Source: Acinetobacter kookii | GTDB taxonomy: Bacteria; Pseudomonadota; Gammaproteobacteria; Pseudomonadales; Moraxellaceae | Direction of reading: 5' to 3' | DNA length: 64,000 nt | Assembly: GCF_900096895.1 (NCBI RefSeq) | Contig: NZ_FMYO01000004.1 | Span: 1-64,000 of the forward strand | Part shown: in pieces, positions 27,416 to 36,175 of the stretch | Position numbering within the stretch: position 1 is the first letter of the stretch | Layout of the letters: each line of letters begins with the position of its first letter | Notes under the pieces: model-generated | Seen by the model: only the letters and a program-made list of their open reading frames with translations | Database searches by the model: none | Told to the model about the DNA's origin: nothing | Made by a program: the position numbers and the translations under genes

Positions 27416-28195
27416 CTACTCTTTGGGTGGCCACGGAATGAACATTGAAGTTCGTCGTTGATAGTCTTTATAGTTGTCGCCGCGATGAGCCAGCGCCTGT
27501 TGTTCACTAAAGGGAATACCGGTGATGTAGTACAGAAACAGCCACATCAGCAGCGGATACAGCCATAATCCATACACACCTGCCGCCAGACCGAGAACCG
27601 GATAGGCAAACCAGTGCAGCCATTCAAAAAAATAGTTTGGATGGCGTGAATATTTCCACAGTCCCCGATCCAGGGTTCTGCCCCGGTTTTGCGGATCGAG
27701 CTTGAAACGGTAGAGCTGCTGGTCGGCCGTGCTTTCCCCGATCAGTGCCAGCAGCATAATCAGGCCTGCTATCAGTACGGCATAGGGAGTCCAGTCATTC
27801 CATTGCTGGACCGGAATGCTGAGCAGCTCCAGCATCGGATAGGAAAACAGCACCACCAGCCCGGCCTGAAACATAAAAAAGGCCAGAAAACCGAGATGCT
27901 GATAACTGCCCATGGCCCGGCGCATATTGGCATAACGGGTGTCTTCCTTGGTTTCATTGGCATAACGGCGCAGCAGATGCCAGGTCAGGCGTAAAAACCA
28001 GATGCCGCTAAACACGCCCAGAAATACCCGAACCAGCAGCGGTGCAGTTTCCATCACCCAGGCTGCGATAATGACGTTGAGTGCAATACTAAAACTCCAC
28101 GCCACATCGACCAGTCCGGCACGCTGGTTATAGGTCACCAGCAGCCAGCTGCAGAACATGATAAAGACATTCAGCACCAGTAAATTCAGCAGCAT
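27416..28195 (-). CDS. DUF1295 membrane protein (steroid 5-alpha-reductase-like)
   Basis: A 259-residue polytopic inner-membrane protein with about six hydrophobic helices. The C-terminal motif LWKYSRHPNYFFEWLHWFAY is the NADPH/methyltransferase-like signature of the DUF1295/ICMT/steroid reductase superfamily. Members here are often beside CFA-type genes and are thought to reduce or otherwise modify lipids; the reaction is not known. GGAGGACTGAG precedes the ATG. It lies between the two CFA-like genes in a tightly packed operon. Confidence 0.85.
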   Translation of the reverse strand: MLLNLLVLNVFIMFCSWLLVTYNQRAGLVDVAWSFSIALNVIIAAWVMETAPLLVRVFLGVFSGIWFLRLTWHLLRRYANETKEDTRYANMRRAMGSYQHLGFLAFFMFQAGLVVLFSYPMLELLSIPVQQWNDWTPYAVLIAGLIMLLALIGESTADQQLYRFKLDPQNRGRTLDRGLWKYSRHPNYFFEWLHWFAYPVLGLAAGVYGLWLYPLLMWLFLYYITGIPFSEQQALAHRGDNYKDYQRRTSMFIPWPPKE

Positions 28196-28220
28196 CTCAG
28201 TCCTCCTGTTTTATCACGGC

Positions 28221-29417
28221 TTAGCAAGCACTGGCTTCGAACAGCAGATGCACATCACTGATCACGCCTTCGCGGAAGCCACCTTCGCAATAACACAGAT
28301 AAAAATCCCACATACGGATAAAGCGCTCATCAAAGCCAAGCGCCCGTACCTGATCACGCTGCTCCAGAAAACGCTGACGCCAGCAGTTCAGGGTCTGGGC
28401 ATAGCTCAGACCGATATCTTCCAGATGCTTGAGACGCAGTTTTTGCTCGGAAGCGGATTGGGTCATGACACTGATGCAGGGAATAAAACTGCCCGGGAAG
28501 ATATAGCGCTTGATATAGTCCACGGTATTCAGGGCCTTGGCATAGCGGGCATCTTCAATGGTGATGGCCTGAATCAGCGCTAAACCATTCGGTTTCAGCA
28601 GTTCACGGCATTTGCGGAAATAGGTCGGCAAATACTGCTCACCCACGGCCTCGATCATTTCAATCGACACCAGCTTGTCGTATTTGCCTTCCAGTAGACG
28701 GTAATCTTTCAGCTGGACAGTGACGCGATGTGACAGTCCGGCAGCAGCGACCCGAGCTACGGCTTCATCGTACTGTGCCTTGGAAATGGTGATGGTGGTG
28801 ACTTTACAGCCATACTGCTGTGCGGCATAAATGGCAAAACCGCCCCAGCCACTGCCAATTTCGACCAAATGATCCATCGGTTTCAGCTTGAGTTTCTGGC
28901 AGATCAGCTCTTTTTTATAATCCGAAGCCTGTTCCAGGCTCATGCCCGGCTCTTTAAACACCGCACTGGAATACATCATGCTGCTATCCAGGAACAGCTT
29001 GAAAAAGTCATTGCTCAGGTCATAATGTTCGGCAATATTTTTGCGGCTGCCATCAATCGAGTTCTTGCGCGATTGGTACCAGAGCTTTAACAGCAACTGG
29101 CTGGCCTTGGCCACGGCATTCTGGTTCATCCGGTCCAGTACATCGCGGTTGCGTGCCAGAATGCGGATCACATCCACCAGATCTTCACTGCTCCAGTAAC
29201 CGCGGATAAAACCCTCTGCTGCACCAAGCACACCATTACGGAACAACAGTTCCATCAGACGGGCATCATGCACCTGAATCACGGCCTGCAGATCGCTGTT
29301 TTCCCCGACCGGCCCGTTCCAGACGCCTTTAAAAATCAGCTGACCATGCCGTAATTTCAGCAAATGCCGTAATACCACCGGCAGTGTGCTTTGTTCTCCC
29401 ATGAATAGTGTTTTCAT
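28221..29417 (-). CDS. Cyclopropane-fatty-acyl-phospholipid synthase family protein (copy 2)
   Basis: 398 residues, the full two-domain CFA synthase plan. An N-terminal lipid-binding domain (about 1-110, with GHL-type strings LIFKGVWNGP and AEGFIRGYW) precedes a SAM methyltransferase domain with HYDLSNDFFKLFLDSSMMYSSAVF, LVEIGSGWGGFAIYAA, SIEMIEAVGEQYLPTYF and YIFPGSFIP. It is expected to add a methylene group from SAM across double bonds of phospholipid acyl chains. The start overlaps the DUF1365 stop by 4 bp. The presence of two different CFA homologues suggests two successive or alternative modifications. Confidence 0.9.
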   Translation of the reverse strand: MKTLFMGEQSTLPVVLRHLLKLRHGQLIFKGVWNGPVGENSDLQAVIQVHDARLMELLFRNGVLGAAEGFIRGYWSSEDLVDVIRILARNRDVLDRMNQNAVAKASQLLLKLWYQSRKNSIDGSRKNIAEHYDLSNDFFKLFLDSSMMYSSAVFKEPGMSLEQASDYKKELICQKLKLKPMDHLVEIGSGWGGFAIYAAQQYGCKVTTITISKAQYDEAVARVAAAGLSHRVTVQLKDYRLLEGKYDKLVSIEMIEAVGEQYLPTYFRKCRELLKPNGLALIQAITIEDARYAKALNTVDYIKRYIFPGSFIPCISVMTQSASEQKLRLKHLEDIGLSYAQTLNCWRQRFLEQRDQVRALGFDERFIRMWDFYLCYCEGGFREGVISDVHLLFEASAC

Positions 29418-30208
29418 CGCAATGTGTTTCCTTTTTCTTTTTTAGGATGCCGGTAAAACGGAATTTTCTTTTTCCATAAACGAAAGGCATGCAGATAAAT
29501 TCCGCTGACCATCCTGAAGGGTTCAAGAACTTTCAGCACAGCATAGCGATGCTGCTGTGAAGGAACCGTGATGGCCTGCAGGGAAAATTTCAGGGTGGCG
29601 TCAAATTGCAGCACGTCCTGCTCAAACAGTTGCATATGAATCACGTTCTGCTGATCGGAGAAGCTGAAGCGCCAGCGGTAATCCAGTGCCATCGGCATGA
29701 ACGGCGATACATGAAAAGCCTTTTTAAAATCAAACTGGTGACTCTGGTACGGCACATGTTCAGCTGCATTGTTCCGGCAGTCGTGGATATAGACCTGACG
29801 TTCATTCCACGGCGTATTGGTAATTTCGCTCAGCACAAAGAGCAGTTGATCGGTGGCACCAAAGACCAGATAAAACACCACGGAATTAAAGCGAAAGCCG
29901 AGTGTGCGCGGCAAAGCCAGCACCCGGATGGAAGCGGCATGCGATAACAGATAGTTTTCTCGCTTGATCAGCAGGCGTGCGACCTTCTGCCGAATCGAAC
30001 CACATTCCATGGTCAGAAAGTCACGCTCATCCAGGGTCAGGAAATTCCAGCGGCTAGAGGACCACAGCCAGGATTTTCGGGTAAAGGTCGAGAGTTGATC
30101 CGGATCAAACCATAAATAGGTCAGCTGGGTCTCAAAAGCATGGGCTTTGGGCAAATAACGGCGATGCCGAATTTCGGCAGCGGCGATCGCCAGTGGATAG
30201 ATCTGCAT
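29414..30208 (-). CDS. DUF1365 family protein
   Basis: About 264 residues matching the uncharacterised DUF1365 family: RHRRYLPKAHAFETQLTYLWFDPD at the N-terminus, FRFNSVVFYLVF in the middle and FKKAFHVSPFMPMALDYRWRFS. The family almost always neighbours an FAD amine-oxidase-like protein and a CFA synthase, as here. No catalytic residue set is established; a lipid-modifying or lipid-binding partner role is likely. AGGAG lies six bases before the second of two adjacent ATGs (30208), which I prefer to 30211. Confidence 0.85.
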   Translation of the reverse strand: MQIYPLAIAAAEIRHRRYLPKAHAFETQLTYLWFDPDQLSTFTRKSWLWSSSRWNFLTLDERDFLTMECGSIRQKVARLLIKRENYLLSHAASIRVLALPRTLGFRFNSVVFYLVFGATDQLLFVLSEITNTPWNERQVYIHDCRNNAAEHVPYQSHQFDFKKAFHVSPFMPMALDYRWRFSFSDQQNVIHMQLFEQDVLQFDATLKFSLQAITVPSQQHRYAVLKVLEPFRMVSGIYLHAFRLWKKKIPFYRHPKKEKGNTLR

Positions 30209-30217
30209 CATGTGCTC

Positions 30218-31501
30218 CTAGGCTACCTGCTCAGTCTGCTGCAATAGCTGATCGACCACCCAGGCTGCGCTGCGCGCCCCATCTTCGTGAAAGCCCCAGC
30301 CCCAGTAGGCGCCACAGTATGAGGTGCGGTTCTGGGCATTGACCTCGGCCCAGCGTTGTTGTGCTTCAATCGCCGGGGCATCAAACACCGGATGACGGTA
30401 ATACCGCTCTACCCAGACTTTTTTCGGCTCTAGGGCAAAATTAGGATTCAGGGTGGCAAAGACCTGGGTTTTGCATTTCAGGTTCTGCAGCTGGTTCATC
30501 CAGTAACTGAAACCATAATGAATGCCGCTGTGCTGGAACGGGGTCTGTTCAGTGGCCTGACTCGGGGTCACATGCACATGCCAGCTGGCCCACTGGCGTC
30601 TGGATTTGGGCATGATGCGTGTATCGGAATGTACCACCATACGGTTATCCTGATAGCGGAACTTGCCCAGTACATCCAGTTCCTGCGCTGACGGGTCTTT
30701 CAACAGTTTTAGGCTGTCATCGGCATGGCTGGCAAAAATCACCCAGTCAAAACGTTCACTGCCTTGTTGCGTTTCAATCAGCACATCATTGGCACTCCGC
30801 GAGACATGCAAAACGCTCATCTTGCGGAAGCTAATATTGGCCTGGGCCTGAATGGCACGAACGTAGCGAGCCGATCCACCCTTGACCGTCAGCCACAAAG
30901 GACGGTTTTTTAGCTGCAACATGCGATGATGCTGGAAAAAGCTTACTACAAATTTATAGGGAATCTGTCCGGCTTGCTCCACCGGACAGGACCACAGTGC
31001 CCCGCACATCGGATAGAGATGTTCCTGACGAAAGGCTTCGGAATAGCCATGCTGATTCAGATACTCATCAATACTGAGCTGTGCATCAAGCTGCTCCACA
31101 TCCAGATCTTTATTCGCCGCATAGAAGCGGAACAGATCCGACAACATCGCGCGAAAATCAGCCTTTAAAAAGTTTTGCGGTCTAAACAGCAGCGAGAATT
31201 TTTTCGATGGATTGTACTGCAAGCCCGTGACCTGATTATTCACCGAAAAGCCCATGTCACTGCTTTGTGATTGAATCCCGAGTTCTTTCAGCATGGCACA
31301 GAACAGTGGATAGTTATGCTCATTAAATACAATAAAGCCACTGTCTACTGCGACCTGTTCGCCGTCTATATTCAGCTGATGGGTATCGGTATGGCCTCCA
31401 AAGTAATTATTCTTTTCAAAGACCGTGACTTCATGCACTTTGCTGAGTTTCCAGGCGGCATACAGACCGGAAATACCTGAACCAATAATCGCAATTTTCA
31501 T
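30218..31501 (-). CDS. FAD-dependent amine-oxidase-like oxidoreductase
   Basis: 427 residues beginning with the dinucleotide-binding motif MKIAIIGSGISGLYAAWKLS and EVTVFEKNNYFGGHTDTH. WVIFASHADDSLKLL and the C-terminal GWGFHEDGARSA are typical of the NAD(P)/FAD protein (COG2907) that pairs with DUF1365 and CFA synthase. The related UfaD takes part in furan-fatty-acid synthesis in Rhodobacter; a similar desaturation role is possible here but unproven. ATG overlaps the desaturase stop by 4 bp, so expression is coupled. Confidence 0.85.
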   Translation of the reverse strand: MKIAIIGSGISGLYAAWKLSKVHEVTVFEKNNYFGGHTDTHQLNIDGEQVAVDSGFIVFNEHNYPLFCAMLKELGIQSQSSDMGFSVNNQVTGLQYNPSKKFSLLFRPQNFLKADFRAMLSDLFRFYAANKDLDVEQLDAQLSIDEYLNQHGYSEAFRQEHLYPMCGALWSCPVEQAGQIPYKFVVSFFQHHRMLQLKNRPLWLTVKGGSARYVRAIQAQANISFRKMSVLHVSRSANDVLIETQQGSERFDWVIFASHADDSLKLLKDPSAQELDVLGKFRYQDNRMVVHSDTRIMPKSRRQWASWHVHVTPSQATEQTPFQHSGIHYGFSYWMNQLQNLKCKTQVFATLNPNFALEPKKVWVERYYRHPVFDAPAIEAQQRWAEVNAQNRTSYCGAYWGWGFHEDGARSAAWVVDQLLQQTEQVA

Positions 31502-32484
31502 GGTGATTCCTTCGATTGAATCGTGTGAGTGCCTGCCGTAGCGGCTTTTTTCTGTTTCCGAGCCTGGGCAATTTTACTGGCTTCATAGACCCGTGCCGGA
31601 ATCGGCTTGAGTCCCCAGACCAGCCCGAGCCAAGACATGAGTTTCAGCAGATAATAGGTGACATCAATCTGCCACCAGTAAAAGCCTTGCCGGGTGCTGC
31701 CTGCATAATAGTGATGATTGTTATGCCAGCCTTCACCCAAGGTAATAATGGACAGAAATAAATTGTTGCGGCTGTGATCTTCAGTGTCAAAATCCCGGCT
31801 GCCGTAATGATGCGCCAATGAATTGATACATAAGGTGGCATGGATGAGTAACACGGTGGAGACCACAAAGCCCCAGACCAGCAATTGCAGGCCGGAAGTG
31901 CCGAGTTGCGGCCAGGTGATGGCCAGCCATTCCCCTAGCGCATAAATCCCGCCCGCGGTCAGCAGCACCACAATTAAGCTGAAACGGTCCAGCCAGATCA
32001 GTTCCGGATATTTCAGCCAGTCTTTAATGACTTCTTTACGCGTAGCAAAGTTGTATTCATTTAAGAACCAGCCGATGTGGCTGTACCAAAAACCATGCGT
32101 CGAGGAATGCGGGTCTTGCAAGGTATCGGTATAGCGATGGTGATAGCGGTGATGCGCCGCCCACCAGAGCGGACCACGCTGCGCGCTCATGGTGCCCAGT
32201 AATACAAACAGGAACTGTACCGGACGCGAAGTCTGAAAAGTTTTATGCGATAGATAACGATGGAAAAAAGCCGTAATGGAAAACATGCGGATCAGGTAGA
32301 ACAGCAGCATAAAGCCCAGCGCAAACCACGACACTCCCACCCAGAACACGGCGAAACAGGCCAGATGCAACAGAATAAAGGGTAAAATCCGCAGCCACTG
32401 AATCTTGCTGTTTTCAGCCGTCAGTGTTTCGGGCGCTGTGGGTGTAGACCAGCTGTCTATCCATCGCATCAGACTGTTCAACAT
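31498..32484 (-). CDS. Fatty-acid (acyl-CoA delta-9 type) desaturase
   Basis: A 328-residue membrane di-iron desaturase. The three histidine boxes are HRYLSH, HHRYHH and HNNHH (in GEGWHNNHHYY), with hydrophobic helices between. It would introduce a cis double bond into acyl chains and so supply substrate for the CFA-like methyltransferases encoded downstream in the same operon. First gene of the seven-gene unit, with AGGATGAGTCC before the ATG and a proposed response-regulator promoter at 32529-32561. Confidence 0.9.
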   Translation of the reverse strand: MLNSLMRWIDSWSTPTAPETLTAENSKIQWLRILPFILLHLACFAVFWVGVSWFALGFMLLFYLIRMFSITAFFHRYLSHKTFQTSRPVQFLFVLLGTMSAQRGPLWWAAHHRYHHRYTDTLQDPHSSTHGFWYSHIGWFLNEYNFATRKEVIKDWLKYPELIWLDRFSLIVVLLTAGGIYALGEWLAITWPQLGTSGLQLLVWGFVVSTVLLIHATLCINSLAHHYGSRDFDTEDHSRNNLFLSIITLGEGWHNNHHYYAGSTRQGFYWWQIDVTYYLLKLMSWLGLVWGLKPIPARVYEASKIAQARKQKKAATAGTHTIQSKESP

Positions 32485-32528
32485 GGACTCATCCTATTTT
32501 CAAGCGATTGTCTTTATTCTATTTGATG

Positions 32529-32561
32529 AGTGTAATCAGTCAGATATGAATTTTATGTGAA
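32529..32561 (-). promoter_or_regulatory. Proposed response-regulator box and -10, upstream of the desaturase operon
   Basis: On the minus strand TTCACAtaaaaTTCATAT (32561 to 32544, period 11 bp), nine bases, then TACACT (32534-32529). Spacing is identical to the boxes at 23169 and 34433, and the -10 hexamer is identical to that before the photolyase gene. Confidence 0.6.
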
Positions 32562-32566
32562 GTAAA

Positions 32567-32605
32567 TAAAAAAAGCCGAACTGTAGAGAGACTAGGCAGT
32601 TCGGC
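32567..32605 (-). terminator. Rho-independent terminator after the lipocalin gene
   Basis: A perfect 9-bp stem (GCCGAACTG/CAGTTCGGC, 13-nt loop) followed on the minus strand by seven T. It separates the lipocalin transcript from the desaturase operon. Confidence 0.9.
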
Positions 32606-32619
32606 AAAAGGGTAACAGA

Positions 32620-33168
32620 TTAATGCGGCAATTTGATCAGTTTTGTCACGTCATAACCATAATGTTTTGCGGTTTCCAGATAGGACTGATAGGTGGCTTC
32701 ATCCAGTTGCGGTTCACGCGATAAAATCCACAGATATTTATTGCTTGGTCCACCCACCAGTGCCACTTTATATTCCGGATCCACTCGTAATACCCAGTAA
32801 TGACCTTTGGTAAACGGAATCCATCTTAAACCTTGCGGCAAAAAACTGACCTTCAGTTTGCTGTTGCCCGCATTTTGCGAATAGGCAACCCCTTCAGAGC
32901 TGATCAATTCGCCATTGGCAATCCGGCAACTATTCAAGACACGCATGGTCTGATCGGCATTGAGGCTATATTGCGCTGTGATATTTGAGACGCATTTACG
33001 TTGAAAATACATCGGCAAATGCGCAATTTCATACCACTTGCCTGCATACTGCTGGATATCCACCTGATCGACTGCCTGAGGCGCAGCAGTTTCTGCTCGG
33101 ATCGTGGTACTTAAGCTGATGATGGCCAGTGCCGTCACTGCAAAAACAGACTTAAATCGCATGTTCAT
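32620..33168 (-). CDS. Lipocalin family protein (Blc-like, secreted)
   Basis: 182 residues. A signal peptide ending near IRAETAA lacks a lipobox cysteine, so this is a soluble periplasmic form, unlike E. coli Blc. The lipocalin signature YAGKWYEIAHLPMYFQRKC lies near 42, and the second conserved region KGHYWVLRVDPEYKVALVGGPSNKYLWILSR near 125-155. It binds lipids or lysophospholipids in the family. It has its own terminator and its own copy of the TTCACA-N5-TTCA promoter element, placing it in the proposed regulon. Confidence 0.9.
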   Translation of the reverse strand: MNMRFKSVFAVTALAIISLSTTIRAETAAPQAVDQVDIQQYAGKWYEIAHLPMYFQRKCVSNITAQYSLNADQTMRVLNSCRIANGELISSEGVAYSQNAGNSKLKVSFLPQGLRWIPFTKGHYWVLRVDPEYKVALVGGPSNKYLWILSREPQLDEATYQSYLETAKHYGYDVTKLIKLPH

Positions 33169-33195
33169 TTTTTAGCCTTGTTTGATTACAGCCTT

Positions 33196-33229
33196 AAGAT
33201 AACCCAGCTGGATGTGAACAAAGTGTGAA
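33196..33229 (-). promoter_or_regulatory. Proposed response-regulator box and -10, upstream of the lipocalin gene
   Basis: On the minus strand TTCACActttgTTCACAT (33229 to 33212, period 11 bp), ten bases, then TATCTT (33201-33196). This is the best-conserved of the four copies (two exact TTCAC half-sites). Confidence 0.6.
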
Positions 33230-33337
33230 GATCAAATGCTGCGATTCAGGGTCTATTGGTCAGGAAATGCCATCTGAATATTCAGGACCTAGGGCGTTAG
33301 CGCAGTTTATTTGAGAGCCCCAAACAGGATTGCTGTT

Positions 33338-34111
33338 TCAAAGCCACTCTTTGCTGTCATCTGCAACAGGCGTTCCATGCATCACATGCTGAATCATGGC
33401 ATAGGCGATACTGCCCTTGAACGGAATTTCGGGTAACTGATCAAATTTGAAAAACTGCGCATCGCTGAGTTCATTTTCCTGAATCTGGATGTCCCCTGCA
33501 TGATATTCCGCCTTGAAAGCCATCATCAGGTTGCTGGGAAACGGCCATGGCTGACTGGCCAGATATTGAATATTTTTGATTTGCAGCCCCACTTCTTCCA
33601 GCGTTTCACGGCGGACTGCCTCTTCCAGGGTTTCCCCGACTTCAACAAAGCCGGCAATCAGGCTGTACATCTGGGTTTTGTTGCGGGCATTTTTTGCCAG
33701 CAGAATTTCATCTGCGCCCCGGGTAATGATGGTAATCACACAGGGGTTCACCCGCGGATACTGGTTATAGCCACAGGATGGACAGACCATGGCATACTGG
33801 CTGGCGTGCTGCTGGGTGGCGTGACCGCATTTACTGCAAAAGCGGTGATTACGGCGCCATTCCAGTAACTGTACCGCACGGCTGGCCTGTTCAAACTGCG
33901 TTCTGCTCCAGACTTGCACCAGTTGCCGGATCGGAACCAGCTGATAACCTTGCGGCACCGGTTCGTCTTCTTTCAGGTCACGGGCAATGACCTCGCCATT
34001 TTCCGTCAGGTTCAGGTCGTGCTGCAGTCTGGCTACCTGCGGCAACTGAAAATGCTCATCCACCAGTAATTGCTGCTGTCTAAAAATATACGCTTTTGAA
34101 TGCATGCTCAT
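33338..34111 (-). CDS. nudC: NAD+ diphosphatase NudC (Nudix)
   Basis: 257 residues. A zinc ribbon CSKCGHATQQ...VCPSCGYNQYPR (about 93-118) is followed by the Nudix box GFVEVGETLEEAVRRETLEEVG, with its glutamates in place. The NudC-specific SQPWPFPSNLMMAF lies downstream. The enzyme splits NAD(H) to NMN(H) and AMP, and removes NAD caps from RNA. It sits between the lipocalin and the divergent photolyase, with a terminator-like hairpin in its leader. I saw no TTCACA box before it, so it may be outside the regulon. Confidence 0.92.
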   Translation of the reverse strand: MSMHSKAYIFRQQQLLVDEHFQLPQVARLQHDLNLTENGEVIARDLKEDEPVPQGYQLVPIRQLVQVWSRTQFEQASRAVQLLEWRRNHRFCSKCGHATQQHASQYAMVCPSCGYNQYPRVNPCVITIITRGADEILLAKNARNKTQMYSLIAGFVEVGETLEEAVRRETLEEVGLQIKNIQYLASQPWPFPSNLMMAFKAEYHAGDIQIQENELSDAQFFKFDQLPEIPFKGSIAYAMIQHVMHGTPVADDSKEWL

Positions 34112-34126
34112 GACAATTCCCTGATT

Positions 34127-34158
34127 AAAAAAAATCCCATACAGAGGGGTGTATGGGA
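34127..34158 (-). terminator. Terminator-like hairpin in the nudC leader
   Basis: On the minus strand GTCCCATAC and GTATGGGA form an 8-bp stem followed by eight T, 15-23 bp before the nudC start codon. No gene lies upstream on this strand, so it is either an attenuator in the nudC leader or the end of a short unannotated RNA. A second stem, GAAGTT/AACTTC, lies just before it (near 34168-34190). The rest of 34191-34430 shows nothing I can name. Confidence 0.6.
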
Positions 34159-34432
34159 CAAAACTAAGGAAGTTTACATGGAGTAACTTCTAGCCAGATA
34201 CTAGGCGTAAGCTGCCTGAATTACAACCATAATAATTTGTATCTTTTTGATTAAAATCACATAATTTTCACACCACCTATGCATTAAGGAATCATGCGAT
34301 GTGAGTTTCATCAACGGGCTTTGGCGTTATAGGGATGAACAGTCTGTTATTGCAGTACTCATGATTTCCGTGCAATGCCAGCGGGTCATCTGGCGGAGTT
34401 GAATTGATTCAACATGCGGATTGATCTTTATT

Positions 34433-34465
34433 TTCACAAAAAATTGAACTGTCTGGCTTTACACT
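34433..34465 (+). promoter_or_regulatory. Proposed response-regulator box and -10, upstream of the photolyase gene
   Basis: TTCACAaaaaaTTGAACT (34433-34450; the second half-site TTGAA is degenerate, period 11 bp), nine bases, then TACACT (34460-34465). The ATG at 34490 is 25 bp downstream of the -10. Confidence 0.5.
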
Positions 34466-34489
34466 GGGCGCTCTTTCATCGGGTCTGGA

Positions 34490-36019
34490 ATGGCTATGCG
34501 TTTCGGTTTAATTCTGGGTGACCAGCTTCATCATCAGCTTGCTACGCTCAAAGCGCTGGACCGTACCCGGGATGTGATCCTGATGGCCGAAGTGGTTGAG
34601 GAAGCCACCTATGTCGCCCATCATCCGCAGAAAATTGCCCTGATTTTTAGCGCCATGCGTCATTTTGCCAAAGAGCTCAAGGCCGAGGGCTGGCGTGTAC
34701 GTTACCATGCTTTTCAATCCGGCAGTCCGATTCGTAGCCTGCTGGATTTTGTGCAGGTACAGCAACAGCTGTTCCCCGTCACAGAACTGGTCATGACCCA
34801 ATGCGGAGAATACCGCCTGCAGCAGCAGATTGAACAGTACTGGAGCCAGCATCTTCAACTGCCGGTACAGTGCCTGAATGATGAGCGTTTTTTCTGCAGT
34901 CCGGAGCAGTTCCGGCACTGGGCCAGCCGTTACCAGACGCTGCGCATGGAATATTTTTATCGGGAAATGCGCAAGCAGACCGGCTACTTGATGCAGGGAC
35001 AACAGCCGCTTGGACAACAGTGGAACTATGACAGTGCCAATCGCAAGACCTGGTCAGGCAGTCCGCGATTGCCTCCAGCACTCCATTTTGAACGCGATCA
35101 GATTGATCTGGATGTACTGGAACTGGTTGAACGCGAGTTTTCCCGTCACCCCGGAAGCCTTAGCGATTTCCGCTGGGCCACCACACGCAGCAATGCCCTG
35201 CTTGCATTGGAGCATTTCATTGCCCACAGTTTGCCGCATTTTGGCGATTATCAGGATGCCATGGTTCAGGGTGCAGACATGCTGTTTCACAGCCTGCTCT
35301 CGCCCTATCTGAACTGTGGCCTGCTGCTGCCCAGAGAAGTCTGTGATGCGGCAGAAGCAGCCTACCATGCCGGTCATGCACCACTGAATGCCGTGGAAGG
35401 TTTTATCCGGCAGGTTCTCGGCTGGCGCGAATATGTCCGCGGAATTTACTGGCTGTACATGCCGGAATATGCCAACCGCAATGCGCTGCAGCACTCAGCA
35501 CCGCTGCCACAATTTTACTGGACTGGCCGTACCCGGATGAACTGTATGGCGGAGTGTTTCCGCAATACCTTTCAGCATGCCTATGCACATCATATCCAGC
35601 GTTTGATGGTGACTGGCAATTTTGCCTTATTGACTGGTATAGACCCGCAGCAGATCAGCGAGTGGTATCTGGCGGTCTATGCCGATGCCTATGCATGGGT
35701 AGAACTGCCGAATACGCTGGGCATGGTAATGCATGCCGATGGCGGCTTGATGGCCAGCAAACCCTATGCGGCTTCGGGTAATTACATCCATAAGATGTCG
35801 GATTACTGCAAACACTGTAGCTACAAGGTCAAAACCCGTACCGAGCTGGACAGCTGTCCGTTCAATAGCCTGTACTGGTATTTCATGATCCGGCACGAGA
35901 TGAAATTCCGTACTCATCCACGTATGGGCATGATCTATCGGCAGCTGGACAAACTGAAATATCGGCAGCAGATCATCAGCCATGCCCAGCAGCTTCTTAG
36001 CCGGATCAATGAGTTATAA
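34490..36019 (+). CDS. phrB: FeS-containing (6-4) photolyase / bacterial cryptochrome (PhrB/CryB group)
   Basis: 509 residues of the deoxyribodipyrimidine photolyase-related family. The start is FGLILGDQLHHQLATL. FIRQVLGWREYVRGIYWLYMP and LPNTLGMVMHADGG line the FAD pocket. Four cysteines expected to hold the 4Fe-4S cluster are at residues 352 (MNC), 440 and 443 (YCKHC) and 456 (DSCPFN), the same spacing as C350/C438/C441/C454 of Agrobacterium PhrB. It should repair (6-4) photoproducts or sense blue light. A regulatory box precedes it, and a DUF2256 gene follows after 3 bp. ATG at 34496 has a better-placed GGA and could be the true start. Confidence 0.92.
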   Translation: MAMRFGLILGDQLHHQLATLKALDRTRDVILMAEVVEEATYVAHHPQKIALIFSAMRHFAKELKAEGWRVRYHAFQSGSPIRSLLDFVQVQQQLFPVTELVMTQCGEYRLQQQIEQYWSQHLQLPVQCLNDERFFCSPEQFRHWASRYQTLRMEYFYREMRKQTGYLMQGQQPLGQQWNYDSANRKTWSGSPRLPPALHFERDQIDLDVLELVEREFSRHPGSLSDFRWATTRSNALLALEHFIAHSLPHFGDYQDAMVQGADMLFHSLLSPYLNCGLLLPREVCDAAEAAYHAGHAPLNAVEGFIRQVLGWREYVRGIYWLYMPEYANRNALQHSAPLPQFYWTGRTRMNCMAECFRNTFQHAYAHHIQRLMVTGNFALLTGIDPQQISEWYLAVYADAYAWVELPNTLGMVMHADGGLMASKPYAASGNYIHKMSDYCKHCSYKVKTRTELDSCPFNSLYWYFMIRHEMKFRTHPRMGMIYRQLDKLKYRQQIISHAQQLLSRINEL

Positions 36020-36022
36020 ACG

Positions 36023-36175
36023 ATGAAAAAACAGCATCTCCCTGAAAAAATTTGTATCCACTGCTTGCGTCCTTTTACTTGGCGCAAAAAATGGCAACGC
36101 TGCTGGGAGGAAGTACGATACTGTTCTGAACGATGTAAACGTGAGTCCAAATGGATTTCAAAATCAAATGCTTAA
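36023..36175 (+). CDS. DUF2256 small zinc-ribbon protein
   Basis: A 50-residue protein: [20 protein letters not shown], then RRKW-type basic stretch and [13 protein letters not shown]. Four main cysteines (CIHC and CSERC) form a probable zinc ribbon, and RPFTWRKKW is the DUF2256 signature. The family is almost always next to cryptochrome/photolyase or TIGR03643 genes. Function unknown. Three bases separate it from the photolyase stop, so it is co-translated. Its TAA overlaps the stop of the convergent TIGR03643 gene through the shared sequence TTAA. Confidence 0.88.
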   Translation: MKKQHLPEKICIHCLRPFTWRKKWQRCWEEVRYCSERCKRESKWISKSNA

